This document shows positions 34,781-44,031 of a DNA stretch of 64,000 nucleotides, piece after piece. Each line of letters starts with the position of its first letter. Positions within the stretch are counted from its first letter, which is position 1. This DNA comes from Knoellia sp. p5-6-4. Lineage in GTDB: Bacteria; Actinomycetota; Actinomycetes; Actinomycetales; Dermatophilaceae. A model generated the notes under the pieces. That model searched no databases, was not told the origin of the DNA, and saw nothing but the letters and a program-made list of their open reading frames with translations. The translations under genes and the position numbers were made by a program. The stretch lies in assembly GCF_029222705.1 (NCBI RefSeq), contig NZ_JARGZF010000003.1:1-64000 (forward strand). Reading direction: 5' to 3'.

Positions 34781-35557
34781 ATGCTGGACCTGGGCGAGGT
34801 CAACAAGTCCTCCGACACGCCCGCCTTCAAGCAGATCGCTGCTGGACTGCGCGAGTCCATCGGTGCTGGTCGGCTGGCGCCAGGGGACAAGGTTCCATCC
34901 GAGTCGCAGCTCATGGAGCATTTCGGCGTAGCCCGAATGACCGTGCGGCAGGCGCTATCGGAGCTGCGGGCCGAAGGGCTGCTGGTTGCCGAGCATGGGC
35001 GCGGCGTCTTCGTTCGTGAGCGTCCGGTTGTGCGACGCGTGGCCTCGGATCGCTTCGCGCGCCGGCACCGTGCGGCGGGGCATGCCGCGTTCATCGCCGA
35101 GGCTGAGGGAGTGGGGACCCCGTCCGTAGACGAGATCCAGGTCGGTTACGAGGCGGCGTCGGCTGTGGTTCGAGAGGCGTTGGAGTTGCCAGCGCGAAGC
35201 CGTGTTGTGGCGCGCCATCGCCGCTACCTCATGGACGGACAGCCGGTGGAACTCGGGTCCTCATACATTCCTGCGACGATCGCCAAGGGCACTCAGATCG
35301 AGCAGGCCGACACCGGCCCCGGCGGCGTATATGCCCGTCTCGAGGAGGCCGGCCATACATTGGCCGAGTTCACGGAAGAGGTCGGCGCACGAATGCCCAC
35401 ACCCGAGGAGCGGCGGCGACTTCGTCTGCCTGCTGGGACTCCCGTACTCACGGTTCGTCGGGTGGCGTTCGACACCGAGGGTCGTCGTGTGGAGCTGACC
35501 GACACGGTCAAGGCTGCGCCGAGCTACGTGCTGGAGTACCGCTTCCCAGCGATCTGA
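34781..35557 (+). CDS. GntR/UTRA regulator (KorSA-like)
   Basis: 258 residues. The N-terminal winged helix is of the GntR kind (LAPGDKVPSESQLMEHFGVA then RMTVRQALSELRAEGLL) and the C-terminal UTRA-type effector domain includes RSRVVARHRRYLMDGQPVE. In pSAM2 the corresponding KorSA represses transfer and replication genes. The inverted operator 17-69 bases after its stop supports that job here. GGAGGAGTG precedes ATG 34781. Confidence 0.9.
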   Translation: MLDLGEVNKSSDTPAFKQIAAGLRESIGAGRLAPGDKVPSESQLMEHFGVARMTVRQALSELRAEGLLVAEHGRGVFVRERPVVRRVASDRFARRHRAAGHAAFIAEAEGVGTPSVDEIQVGYEAASAVVREALELPARSRVVARHRRYLMDGQPVELGSSYIPATIAKGTQIEQADTGPGGVYARLEEAGHTLAEFTEEVGARMPTPEERRRLRLPAGTPVLTVRRVAFDTEGRRVELTDTVKAAPSYVLEYRFPAI

Positions 35558-35573
35558 CTTCGGCAATCTCTTG

Positions 35574-35626
35574 CTTGTCTAGAGGAGTGTGCTTTACTGA
35601 CTGCTGTCGGTACTGCTCTAGACAAG
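35574..35626. promoter_or_regulatory. GntR operator pair before the tra-rep operon
   Basis: CTTGTCTAGAG and CTCTAGACAAG are exact inverted copies with a 31-base spacer that should contain the promoter. Each arm carries a TCTAGA palindrome. The site ends 15 bases before the first gene of the Tra/Rep operon, so a repressor bound there would close it. Confidence 0.8.
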
Positions 35627-35641
35627 TAGAGGTGATTTGCA

Positions 35642-36103
35642 ATGGCTATTCAGCCGAGGATTCGTGTGCTGTTCGAAGACGTGTTCCCGGATGGGGCACT
35701 CATGCGTGGCGAGGTCGCGGCGGTCGAGGACTTCGACGCTCTGCAGGCGGCCAGGGCTGCGGGACGAGAGCCGGGGGACATCCAGCTGCGGGACAAGGTG
35801 ACCGGACTGCGCGTCTGGGAAGTCCGCGTGGTCGACCTCGACGAGAACGCTCGCAAGGGGCAGGGCGAGGTCACGGTGAAGATCTCCGCCGACGTCCAGC
35901 CGGTGCCGCCGCCGAAGCCGGATGGGCAGAAGCTGCGGCCCGTTGAGTTCGAGAACCTGACGGCTACGGCGTGGATCGACGACCGGGGCAGCCGTCCGAA
36001 CATCGCGTGGTCGTACCGCGCTGATGCTGTACGCGCCCCGGGCACCAAGTCTGTGAGTGGATCCAGCAACGGTCAGCGTCAGCCCGAGAAGGGGGCGGCG
36101 TGA
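35642..36103 (+). CDS. Conserved AICE hypothetical protein
   Basis: 153 residues, soluble, beta-rich in the first half (RIRVLFEDVFPDGALMRGEV and RVWEVRVVDLDENARKGQGE) and disordered at the end. Genes like this regularly precede the FtsK-like gene in AICEs but have no known role. GAGGTG precedes ATG 35642. Its stop overlaps the next ATG. Confidence 0.75.
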   Translation: MAIQPRIRVLFEDVFPDGALMRGEVAAVEDFDALQAARAAGREPGDIQLRDKVTGLRVWEVRVVDLDENARKGQGEVTVKISADVQPVPPPKPDGQKLRPVEFENLTATAWIDDRGSRPNIAWSYRADAVRAPGTKSVSGSSNGQRQPEKGAA

Positions 36104-36351
36104 TGCGTCCTGCTGATGCCGTGGCGTGGGCCGACGCGTTCGACGTCGACGTGAAGGACCTCCCCTCGGTTCTGACCCACGAGGTGGCCCGGGTCGACGG
36201 GGTCCGCAACGAGCTGGCACAGCTGGTGCGCGAGTTCGTGAACGCACCGGACGACGAGATTCGGCGTGGTGTCTACCGGGCGTACTCCGCACTAGGTGCC
36301 GCGCAGTCTCGGGTGATGGCGGTTGCTTCCGACGCTCGTCGATCCGCCTGA
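36103..36351 (+). CDS. Small AICE hypothetical protein
   Basis: 82 residues, all helical, with KDLPSVLTHEVARVDGVRNE and AYSALGAAQSRVMAVASDAR. No family is recognised. It starts on the stop of the previous gene (TGATG) and lies just before the tra gene, so it is part of the conjugation/replication operon. Confidence 0.65.
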   Translation: MRPADAVAWADAFDVDVKDLPSVLTHEVARVDGVRNELAQLVREFVNAPDDEIRRGVYRAYSALGAAQSRVMAVASDARRSA

Positions 36352-36367
36352 GGGAAGGAGCGCCGTC

Positions 36368-37960
36368 GTGGGGGAGCGCAGGGGAGCGATGTTCGATAGC
36401 GACGAGCCAGTCGCCCTGATTTTCGAGGCGGCGGTCCGGCTGGTCATGTTCGCGGCGTGGTCGGTGTTCCGGCTGGCAAGGTTCGCGGTGCGCCGTCCGT
36501 TGCGTGCGCTGCCGGTCGTTGGGCTGGTGCTGCTGGACCGCTATGCCGGCCACGCAGCCGTTCTCCTCCTCGTCGCTTGTTTGGGTGCCGCGCTGGCTGT
36601 GTGGCGCCTGGGCTCGCCGGACTCCTATAGGCGCATGGCGAGACCGCGTTTGAACGAGCTGTGGCTGTCGTTGACCTACCCGCGCAAGTGGCGGCGGGTC
36701 GCGCACCGGGTGGGTCTGGTTGCGCACGACTACGACAACGACCGCTCGCGCCGGTACGTCTACGGCGCACTGCACAAGGTGAAGGTGACTCCGGCCGGGA
36801 TCGTCCGCCTCCATGTGGCGATCCCGGTCGGGCTCACCCTCGACGACTACGCCCGCCGAGCCGATGCCCTTGCAGTCGCCTTCGGAGCGAGGGAAGCACG
36901 GGTGTCTGCGGCCGGGGCGACGTCCGTCTGGATCGAGTTGCACCGCTCCGACGTCCTCGCCTCAACGATCCGACCGCTCCCGGCCGAGCCCGCCCACGCG
37001 CTGAACCTTGCCGCGGTTCCCATCGGGCGACACGAGGACGGGACGTTGTGGCGGTTTTCCCTGTGGCAAACCCACGTCCTGATTGCGGGAGCAACTGGTG
37101 CGGGCAAGGGCTCCATCCTCTGGTCCCTGCTGCACGGGCTGTCCCCGGCCATCGATGCCGGGTGGGTTCAGGTGTGGGCCATCGACCCCAAGGGCGGCAT
37201 GGAGCTTCGCCCCGGTGCTCGGTTGTTCTCGCGGTTCGAAGACGGCACTCCCGAGACGATGTGCGACCTGCTCGAGGACCTCGCCGCCGTGATGGACGCC
37301 CGCGCCAAGACGCTGGCCGCCCAGGGTGTCCGCAAGCATCAGCCGTCGCCGGACTCCCCGCACGTGCTGGCCGTTATCGACGAGCTGGCGACCCTGACGG
37401 CGTTCGCGGAACGGTCGGTGGTGCGCCGCATCGAGCAGGCTCTGGGGCTGCTGCTGACCAAGGGCCGTGCGGTCGGCATCACCGTCCTCGCCGCGGTGCA
37501 GGACCCCGGTAAGGACGTCGTCGGCTGGCGTGACCTGTTCCCGACCCGGGTGGCGATGCGCCTGGACAACCCGATCCAGGTCGACATGGTCCTCGGCGAG
37601 GGAGCCCGCGACCTCGGGGCCACCGCCGACCACATCTCCGAGCACACGCCTGGTGTGGCGTTCGTCCGCGTCGAGGGCACCCGTGCAATCCGACGCGTGC
37701 GGGCCTCCTACCTCACGGACGACGACATCGCGGCTCTCGCGTCGTCCGTTACCGCATCTCCCGCCCTGAGCGCACCACGACCGCCGAAGCCGCTCGATCT
37801 GTTCGACGACCTGATGGCCGAGCCTGCCCAAGCGCCCACGGTCGAGGCCGACCCCAAGCCTGCTGCGACCAGCAAGAACGAGAGTCCTGCCCCGAGGCCC
37901 GCACGCAAACCGCGGAAGCCGCGCAAGCCCCGCAATCGCGACGGGTCTTGGGTGGCCTGA
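36368..37960 (+). CDS. FtsK/SpoIIIE-like transfer protein (Tra)
   Basis: 530 residues. Two hydrophobic segments near residues 18-70 anchor it in the membrane. The motor domain has Walker A LIAGATGAGKGSILWSLLHG and Walker B VLAVIDELATLTAF. The C-terminus is a Lys/Arg/Pro-rich tail, likely for DNA contact. AICEs use one such hexameric pump to move double-stranded DNA between cells. GTG 36368 is chosen from GGAAGGAG 7 bases upstream. Confidence 0.9.
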   Translation: MGERRGAMFDSDEPVALIFEAAVRLVMFAAWSVFRLARFAVRRPLRALPVVGLVLLDRYAGHAAVLLLVACLGAALAVWRLGSPDSYRRMARPRLNELWLSLTYPRKWRRVAHRVGLVAHDYDNDRSRRYVYGALHKVKVTPAGIVRLHVAIPVGLTLDDYARRADALAVAFGAREARVSAAGATSVWIELHRSDVLASTIRPLPAEPAHALNLAAVPIGRHEDGTLWRFSLWQTHVLIAGATGAGKGSILWSLLHGLSPAIDAGWVQVWAIDPKGGMELRPGARLFSRFEDGTPETMCDLLEDLAAVMDARAKTLAAQGVRKHQPSPDSPHVLAVIDELATLTAFAERSVVRRIEQALGLLLTKGRAVGITVLAAVQDPGKDVVGWRDLFPTRVAMRLDNPIQVDMVLGEGARDLGATADHISEHTPGVAFVRVEGTRAIRRVRASYLTDDDIAALASSVTASPALSAPRPPKPLDLFDDLMAEPAQAPTVEADPKPAATSKNESPAPRPARKPRKPRKPRNRDGSWVA

Positions 37961-37962
37961 CG

Positions 37963-39495
37963 ATGCCCACGGACAACGCCACGGGGTTCCAGCGGTTCTC
38001 CGGATACGGGGAGAACGCTCCGCTCGACCTGGACCTGAGCTCCGCCGCCGTGGCACGGCAAATCGCCAAACGCATGCTGTCGCCGGACTTCGACGACTGG
38101 TCCGAAGCCGTCTCCCGCGTCGGGTTCTGTCTGCACCCGATCCACCTCGTCGGGTCCTCGACCACCGTTAACACCGGGACGGGGGAGGTGCTGTCGGTCT
38201 ACTCCTCCGACCATGAGCCGATGGGCACCACCCTGACCCGGTGCGGCAACCGCCGAGCCAGCGTGTGCCCGTCCTGCTCGCGGGTCTACGCGGCCGACAT
38301 GTTCCACCTCATCCGAGCCGGGGTCAGCGGCGGCAAGGGCGTCCCCGCCACAGTCAGCGAGAACCCGCTCGTCTTCGCCACCGTCACCGCACCGTCGTTC
38401 GGGCACGTCCACGGGAAGCGGGACAACGGCCGTCGCTGCCGACAGCACGCCAAGGAGAAGCGGTGCGAGCACGGCAGGCCGACGACCTGCTTCGCCACTC
38501 ACGAGGATGGGGACTCGCTGCTGGGGCAGCCGTTGTGCGGGGAGTGTTACGACTACGCCTCCCACGTCGTGTGGCAGTGGTGGGCCCCGGAGCTGTGGCG
38601 ACGCTTCACCATCGCTCTCAAGCGACTCCTCGCGGACCGGGTCGGGGTCAAGGAGAAGCAGCTGCCGGACTACGCAACGGTGCAGTACGCCAAGGTCGCC
38701 GAGTACCAGCTGCGCGGACTCATCCACTTCCACGCCCTGATCCGCCTCGACGGACCCAAGACGGACACCGGCTTCGCTGCTGCGCCGGAGTGGCTCACCG
38801 CCGACCTCGTCTCGGATCTCGTCGCGGAGGCAGCTGCAGCCGTGCGGTTCACCGCCCCACCGGTCTTCGATGGCGACGCCCCACGGGTGCTGGCGTTCGG
38901 TGCCCAGGTCGACACGCGCCCGGTCCGCACGGGACACCGCACCGACGACCCCGAGCAGGCCCTGACCGCCGAGCAGGTTGCCGGCTACCTCGCGAAGTAC
39001 TCGACGAAGTCGGCCACCGACACGGTCGACGCCAACGGACTGAACCCTCACCTGCGCAGGGTCGAGGAGGTCGCCACCGAGTTCGCCGGACTGGCCGAAG
39101 GTGCCTGGGCGCATGCCGAGATCGACGTCCCGCTGAACGACTGGCCCTACGGTCTGCTGCGGAAGTGGGCCCCCTCGCTGGGCTTCCGGGGGCACTTCGC
39201 GACCAAGTCGCGCCGCTACTCGCTCACCCTCGGTGTCCTCCGCCGTGCCCGCCGTCGCGCCCAGGCACTCATCGCCGACGCTCAGCGAGACGGCCGCTCC
39301 ATCGACCTGGCTGCGATCGAGGCCGACCTCCTCGCGGACGACGAGGACGAGACGACGCTCATCGTGGGTCAGTGGCGCTTCGTCGGCGTCGGCTGGGACA
39401 ACGAGGGGGAGGTCGAGCTGGCCCGCGCAGCTGCCGCCCGAGCGAGGGAGTACGCCCAGCACCGTGCGGAGCAGAAGCGCATGAGGAAGCAGTAA
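37963..39495 (+). CDS. RepSA-like replication initiator
   Basis: 510 residues of the replication initiator family of AICEs and actinomycete plasmids. A cysteine cluster (LTRCGNRRASVCPSCSRVYA) and a second one (KRCEHGRPTTCFATHEDGDS with LCGECYDY) look like zinc sites. The segment LRGLIHFHALIRLDG contains the HxH-type metal motif of rolling-circle Rep proteins. It should start rolling-circle replication of the excised circle. It directly follows tra. Confidence 0.88.
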   Translation: MPTDNATGFQRFSGYGENAPLDLDLSSAAVARQIAKRMLSPDFDDWSEAVSRVGFCLHPIHLVGSSTTVNTGTGEVLSVYSSDHEPMGTTLTRCGNRRASVCPSCSRVYAADMFHLIRAGVSGGKGVPATVSENPLVFATVTAPSFGHVHGKRDNGRRCRQHAKEKRCEHGRPTTCFATHEDGDSLLGQPLCGECYDYASHVVWQWWAPELWRRFTIALKRLLADRVGVKEKQLPDYATVQYAKVAEYQLRGLIHFHALIRLDGPKTDTGFAAAPEWLTADLVSDLVAEAAAAVRFTAPPVFDGDAPRVLAFGAQVDTRPVRTGHRTDDPEQALTAEQVAGYLAKYSTKSATDTVDANGLNPHLRRVEEVATEFAGLAEGAWAHAEIDVPLNDWPYGLLRKWAPSLGFRGHFATKSRRYSLTLGVLRRARRRAQALIADAQRDGRSIDLAAIEADLLADDEDETTLIVGQWRFVGVGWDNEGEVELARAAAARAREYAQHRAEQKRMRKQ

Positions 39496-39527
39496 GCACA
39501 AGAAGAATCGAGTGAGAGGGGAGTGTC

Positions 39528-39731
39528 ATGGATGGGCAGACGAACGAGGTGCAGGCTCCGGTCCTGCTGACGGTGGACGAGGCGGCTGCGTGGTGCCACG
39601 TCACGAGGAACACGCTGAACCACTTGCGGTTCCACGGCCGGTTCGCTCCGGCGATCAAGATCGGGAAGCGTTGCTTCTGGCGTCCGGAGGACCTGCTGGA
39701 GTGGCTGGAGCAGCAGAAGGAATCGGCGTGA
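39528..39731 (+). CDS. Excisionase (Xis), MerR-like HTH
   Basis: 67 residues with the HTH_17 pattern LLTVDEAAAWCHVTRNTLNH and then CFWRPEDLLEWLEQQ. Such small proteins steer the integrase towards excision. AGGGGAGTG precedes ATG 39528, and its stop overlaps the integrase start. Confidence 0.9.
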   Translation: MDGQTNEVQAPVLLTVDEAAAWCHVTRNTLNHLRFHGRFAPAIKIGKRCFWRPEDLLEWLEQQKESA

Positions 39732-40876
39732 TCGTCAAGACTCCCTACGGCACATGGCGAGTCCAGGTGAAGTACCGGAGCGTCGTGGTTGCCGACCGGA
39801 CGTTCCAACGCAAAGGCGACGCCGTCCGTTGGGAGATGGAGCAGAAGCGGCTCCTGCTCTCTGGGGAGTTCGTCTCGCCATCGGCCGGGAAGATCACGGT
39901 GCGCGAGCTGGCGGAGGAGTACCGCGACTCTCGGCAGGGCCAGGTGTCGGTGCGGGCGTGGGAGTCGGACGAGAGTGCGCTGCGCGTCCACATCGTGCCG
40001 GCCTTCGGGAGGCTCCCCATCTCGTCGGTCGCATCGGTGCAGATCGAGCGATTCCTGACCGACCTCGCGGTGTGCCGGTCGGTCAGAACGGCGGCCCGGG
40101 TGCGCACCACCCTGCGGGGGCTGTTCCGGTATGCGGTGCGGACGCGGCGGCTCCAGGTGTCTCCGGCCGAGTCCGTCCCGCTGCCTCACCCCGACTCGAG
40201 GACGGGCAAGATCGTGGAGGTCGATCCCTTCGCGCTGGACGTGCTGCTCGACGTCGTCAGCACCCAGCGGGAGTTCGCGGGGCGGTATGTCGAAATCACG
40301 CTTGTGCTCGGCCTCACCGGCCTCCGCTTCGGCGAGCTGCGAGGTCTGCGGGTGAGGGATCTTGTCAACGTGCCCTATCCGGGGCTTGTGGTGAAGCGGT
40401 CCGTTCCGCAGTCGGGGCGCACGGGTGCCGTCATCGAACGAGCCACCACCAAGAGCGGCCGGTCCCGTCTCGTGCCGCTCACTGATCGGGTCCGCCCGGT
40501 GGTGGAGTCCTGGGCCGAGGGGCGGGAACCGGACGACCTGCTGTTCCCCGCGCCGGAGGGCGGCTACCTGCACGCCCAGAACTGGCGGCGGTCCGTCCAC
40601 TGGTCGACGACCGGGCTGGGGCGGCGTCCGCATGACCTGCGGCACACCGCGGCCAGCCTCTGGATCGCGGCCGGGGTGGACATCAAGACGGTGTCCGCGT
40701 GGCTGGGTCACTCCACGGCGAAGCTGACGCTCGACACGTACGGGCACCTCATGGGCACGGACGCCGACCGGGCGGCTCTGGAACGGGTCAACCGCGTTCT
40801 CGGGTACGGCACGGGTACGGATGAGTCCCGGCGCCGGAACGAAGCGGGCGAGCAGGAGCGGCCCAATGGGCTCTGA
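39728..40876 (+). CDS. Tyrosine-type integrase
   Basis: 382 residues. An N-terminal AP2-like arm-binding region (GTWRVQVKYRS), a SAM-like core-binding domain and a full catalytic domain: LTGLRFGELRGLRV (first arginine), RPHDLRHTAASLWIAAG (HxLRH), LGHSTAKLTLDTYGHL (GH and tyrosine). It starts at GTG 39728 overlapping the xis stop (GTGA). It recombines attP with the 3' end of tRNA-Arg(CCT), 13 bases after its stop. Confidence 0.93.
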   Translation: MIVKTPYGTWRVQVKYRSVVVADRTFQRKGDAVRWEMEQKRLLLSGEFVSPSAGKITVRELAEEYRDSRQGQVSVRAWESDESALRVHIVPAFGRLPISSVASVQIERFLTDLAVCRSVRTAARVRTTLRGLFRYAVRTRRLQVSPAESVPLPHPDSRTGKIVEVDPFALDVLLDVVSTQREFAGRYVEITLVLGLTGLRFGELRGLRVRDLVNVPYPGLVVKRSVPQSGRTGAVIERATTKSGRSRLVPLTDRVRPVVESWAEGREPDDLLFPAPEGGYLHAQNWRRSVHWSTTGLGRRPHDLRHTAASLWIAAGVDIKTVSAWLGHSTAKLTLDTYGHLMGTDADRAALERVNRVLGYGTGTDESRRRNEAGEQERPNGL

Positions 40877-40888
40877 CCTGCGGAAACG

Positions 40889-40936
40889 TGGTGGTGCCCC
40901 CGGCAGGATTCGAACCTGCGACACCCGCTTTAGGAG
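40889..40936 (-). repeat. attL of the AICE
   Basis: 48-base exact repeat of 27210-27257. It is the 3' part of the intact tRNA-Arg plus three bases outside it, so the integrated element keeps the tRNA functional. Confidence 0.9.
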
Positions 40937-40967
40937 AGCGGTGCTCTATCCCCTGAGCTACGAGGGC
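40892..40967 (-). tRNA. tRNA-Arg (anticodon CCT)
   Basis: 76 bases with a full cloverleaf: acceptor GCCCTCG/CGGGGGC, D arm with AGCTCAGGGGATAGAGC, anticodon loop CTCCTAA, T arm GCAGG-TTCGAAT-CCTGC, discriminator A and encoded CCA. It is the integration target of the AICE. Confidence 0.95.
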
Positions 40968-41756
40968 GGTGCATGGATGAAACCCTCGCTGGAAGCCTCG
41001 CGGAAACCCAAGCGGGTGCATGTCATGCAGCGTGCAGCCTAGCCGACGCTGTGGGGAGTCTATGCACGGGCTAGCAGACGCGTCGAAGCGATCCTCGGGC
41101 GCACCCACTGCCCGGCGTCTCTGCTCGCGTCTTGCACCTCGAGGAGGTTGTGAGTCCACATGACCACTTCCAACTGCCGCGCTTGGCGCCGGGCCGGTAC
41201 TCCAAGATGCTCGCCCCGGCGGCCCATCAAGGTCGGCTGATTCACCGCCTGCCGGGCAAGATCTGGCTCAACACGCAGGGTGGTCGCGGCCGGTTATGCA
41301 GCATGGCCCGGCGTGGTCGTTGACCGGCTCGGCGGGCGAGGCGCAGCGCCGTCTCGGCGTCACGCTCGTTTGGCCGTGCACGGCGCCGGCCCTCCGGGCG
41401 TCGGATTCACCGATCACCGGGCCAGTCGGCGGCGACGCTCCCAGGCACCCTTCGATGAGCCGGACCACTTGGGCATGCCCGGCGCGGAACGAGGTGACCC
41501 CGCTTGTCTTCCCCCGTCTCGAAGATCGGCAGCCGGTCCGGCTGGTCTAGCGGGGTGAACACCAGGTACTGCCCGGCCCGTTTGGGGCGGATGCCGGACC
41601 GGGTCGCTACCGGGGCCAGCGCGACGACGCCAACGCCGCTCGGAAGCGTCGTCGTATGCCTCCTGCGCGCTGACCTATGGAACAGCTAGCAGGATGCGGC
41701 TGCTTCGACAAGGCCGATGAGCAGGGCAGCGGGCCGCTTCGGCCCATTGCCGGCCG
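40968..41756. other. 789-base stretch without a supported gene
   Basis: Upstream of the tRNA gene. Short open frames on both strands have no starts with ribosome binding sites and no recognised motifs. It may hold the tRNA promoter and decayed sequence. Confidence 0.45.
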
Positions 41757-42854
41757 TCAGCCGGTGCCCATTCTCGTCCCGTCGGGAACGAGGACGAGCT
41801 TCCCCTTCTCCGCCGACGTCTCCAGCAACTCGTGCGCGTGACGCGCTTGTGACAGCGGCAGCCGCTCGGCGATCACCGGATGGATCCGGCCCTCTCGGAG
41901 CAGGGCGAGCAGCGCGGTGAAATCCTCCCGGAACTGCTCCGGCTCCCGAGGTCCTCCGCCGACGAGCGGCGCGGGGGACCGTCTGCTCACCGGGACCAAC
42001 TGGTGGCCCTCCCGAAGCTTTTGGATCCGGTAGGCCGTGACCTTCCGACGTGGCGAGAACAGCCCCCACAACCCTACGGCGGCGGTCGCGGCGTACCACT
42101 GCGCCCACCCACGCCAGCTCTTGCGGCCGTGGGCCAGCGTGGAGTAATGGCCGAACACCACGAGCCGGCCACCGGGTCGGAGCGCGCGGAACGACCGCAG
42201 CGACAGCACCCCGCCCAGTCCGTCGAGCACCACGTCAACGCCGCGCTCCGGCAAAGACCGCACCTTGGTGACGAAGTCCTCGTGCTGGTAGTCGATCGCC
42301 ACCGCGCCGAGTCGCTCCACCGCATGCAGGTCCCGCTGCGCGGCGGTCCCGAACAGGCGAAGTCCGGCCGCCGCTCCCACTTCCAGCACTGCGGTGCCCA
42401 CCCGCCCCGCCGCGCCGTGAACCAGCACCGACTCACCGGGGCGCGCCTTCGCCATGCGGTGCAGCAGTTGGTACGCGGTCATGTAGGTCAGCACGAGACT
42501 GGCGACCTCTGCCGGATCCAGGTCCTCCGGCACCTTCACCGCATCCGACTCCAACACGCAGACCCGCTCGGCGTCCGCGCCCCACACCGTCAGCGCGGCG
42601 ATCCGATCACCCACCTGCAGCTGAGAGCAGCCGGGACCGACCTGATCCACGACCCCGACCAACTCGTACCCGGGCGTGAACGGCGGTTTCGGGACACCCA
42701 GATAGGTGCCGGCGCGCAACTGTGCGTCGGTGAAAGAGACGCCGGCGGCCAACACCCGGACCCGGACCTCGGCCGGCCCCGGGCGCGGATCCTCGGCCTG
42801 CACCACGCGAATCACCTCTGGCCCGCCGTAGCGGTCGACCACCACCCGCTCCAT
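41757..42854 (-). CDS. Zinc-free medium-chain quinone oxidoreductase
   Basis: 365 residues of the NADP-dependent quinone oxidoreductase branch of medium-chain reductases. N-terminal VVVDRYGGPEVIRVVQAEDP, ending of the catalytic part FTPGYELVGVVDQVGPGCSQ, and cofactor site VLVHGAAGRVGTAVLEVGAA. No zinc ligands are seen. The C-terminal part is longer than usual (REGHQLVPVSRRSPAPLVGG insert). ATG 42854 matches the normal family N-terminus, so an upstream in-frame extension is not used. Confidence 0.85.
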   Translation of the reverse strand: MERVVVDRYGGPEVIRVVQAEDPRPGPAEVRVRVLAAGVSFTDAQLRAGTYLGVPKPPFTPGYELVGVVDQVGPGCSQLQVGDRIAALTVWGADAERVCVLESDAVKVPEDLDPAEVASLVLTYMTAYQLLHRMAKARPGESVLVHGAAGRVGTAVLEVGAAAGLRLFGTAAQRDLHAVERLGAVAIDYQHEDFVTKVRSLPERGVDVVLDGLGGVLSLRSFRALRPGGRLVVFGHYSTLAHGRKSWRGWAQWYAATAAVGLWGLFSPRRKVTAYRIQKLREGHQLVPVSRRSPAPLVGGGPREPEQFREDFTALLALLREGRIHPVIAERLPLSQARHAHELLETSAEKGKLVLVPDGTRMGTG

Positions 42855-43121
42855 GCCCCGAAGGTACGGCGCACGTGCGGCCCCAACAGGGCCTTTGGCC
42901 CCACAGACGGCGCTGCCTTCGAACGTCATCGCGTCCGGCCCCGCGAGACCCCGCTCACCGATGCTGCCGGCTGGGCAGGCTTCCGAGGTGCCTGAGGGCT
43001 AGACCACAACACCCTTCTGAACGGAGCTCCGGCGGGCACGGTAGATCTGGCACTGCCGCCACGGGCACCGTGACCGGCGCGGTCGGTTCGGACGACCGGT
43101 CCGCCTTCCCGGGGCTCGAGC

Positions 43122-43415
43122 TCAGGCGACTGCTGCCACCAGCGGCACGCTGACCAGGCCGCTCGTCTGCTCCGAGTGACGTCGTGCCAGTCCCTCCGCC
43201 TCCCGCGCGGGCAGGAAGCCCGAGTCGGCCTGGCAGCAGTGGCAGACGGCCACGGCGCGGTGACCGAGGTGGACGACTTCGACGCAGTGCGGGTGGCACT
43301 CCTCGGCCGTCTTGTCGTGCCGGTGGTCCCGGCGGTGCGCGGCGGCCACGGTGCTGGCCGCCACCATGTCTACGCGATGTTCAAGCGTCTGGTGTTCATG
43401 TGGTTGGTCCTGCAT
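43122..43415 (-). CDS. His/Cys-rich small protein
   Basis: 97 residues with very many histidines (QPHEHQTLEHR, HRRDHRHDKTAEECHPHC) and a CHCC cluster (AVAVCHCCQADSGF), so metal binding is likely. GGAGGG lies about 6 bases before ATG 43415. I do not recognise the family. The N-terminal His-rich stretch may be disordered. Confidence 0.6.
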   Translation of the reverse strand: MQDQPHEHQTLEHRVDMVAASTVAAAHRRDHRHDKTAEECHPHCVEVVHLGHRAVAVCHCCQADSGFLPAREAEGLARRHSEQTSGLVSVPLVAAVA

Positions 43416-43661
43416 GGCCCACCCTCCGTGCTGACGAACGTGCCGTCTCTCGTGCGAGTACAGCAGCGGTATCGCGAGCCGCGTGCCTTCGACACGCCGC
43501 GCGCCCCCACTGCTCATGGAACGCCTGGTGCACGCCTCAGCGGCATCGGGTAACCGGGCCCGTCAGACCCGGCGAATGGAGGAGTCCTATCGACGTACCT
43601 GCACCCGAGGTGATGCCGCCACCGCGGCCCAGACGCGTGTGCGCAGCCCGTGGAGGGCTGG

Positions 43662-44009
43662 CTACGACTGGGACGTGGGCGACGAGGCCCAGAGTCGCTC
43701 GAGCAGGGCGATCTCGCGACGACGGATGCGCCGCGCCACCCAAGGGCCGACCGGCTCGACCCGGGAACGGGAGAGGAAGAGCAGGGTCGGCATGAGCGCG
43801 AGCAGCGCCAGGAACGTGACGGCGCGTCTGCTGCCGTCGAGGGCCAAACCCATGGCGGCCATGCTGAGGACGGGAAGGGTGAAGTAGACGAGGTACCGTG
43901 CCAGGCTCAGGCGCTGGTCCACCGTCAGTGGGCGGCGGAAGCCGCGGGGGGCGCGCGTCTTGCGGGGCGTGCCACTCAGACTCGACAGGGGGGTGTTGCG
44001 GGGGATCAC
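43662..44009 (-). CDS. Small membrane protein
   Basis: 115 residues with two hydrophobic segments (LARYLVYFTLPVLSMAAMGL and VTFLALLALMPTLLFL) joined by a short loop, and basic ends. Family not recognised. The start at 44009 is a GTG about 22 bases after the nearest TAGTCATTTC repeat. Confidence 0.6.
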   Translation of the reverse strand: MIPRNTPLSSLSGTPRKTRAPRGFRRPLTVDQRLSLARYLVYFTLPVLSMAAMGLALDGSRRAVTFLALLALMPTLLFLSRSRVEPVGPWVARRIRRREIALLERLWASSPTSQS

Positions 44010-44031
44010 CTGACCTATGGTGCCTGATGAC

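Larger units (their letters stand above)
27210..40936. mobile_element. pSAM2-type integrative conjugative element (AICE)
   Basis: A 13.7-kb element between two 48-base att repeats. The right half has the canonical AICE order: NUDIX, GntR regulator, two small genes, FtsK-like Tra, RepSA-like Rep, Xis, Int, then the tRNA. The left half is cargo with defence-like genes. All core genes look intact, so the element may still excise and transfer as double-stranded DNA. Confidence 0.88.

Noticed and set aside
41060-41700. Several short open frames upstream of the tRNA
   Set aside because: No ribosome binding sites, no motifs, and frames disagree with codon bias of the neighbours.
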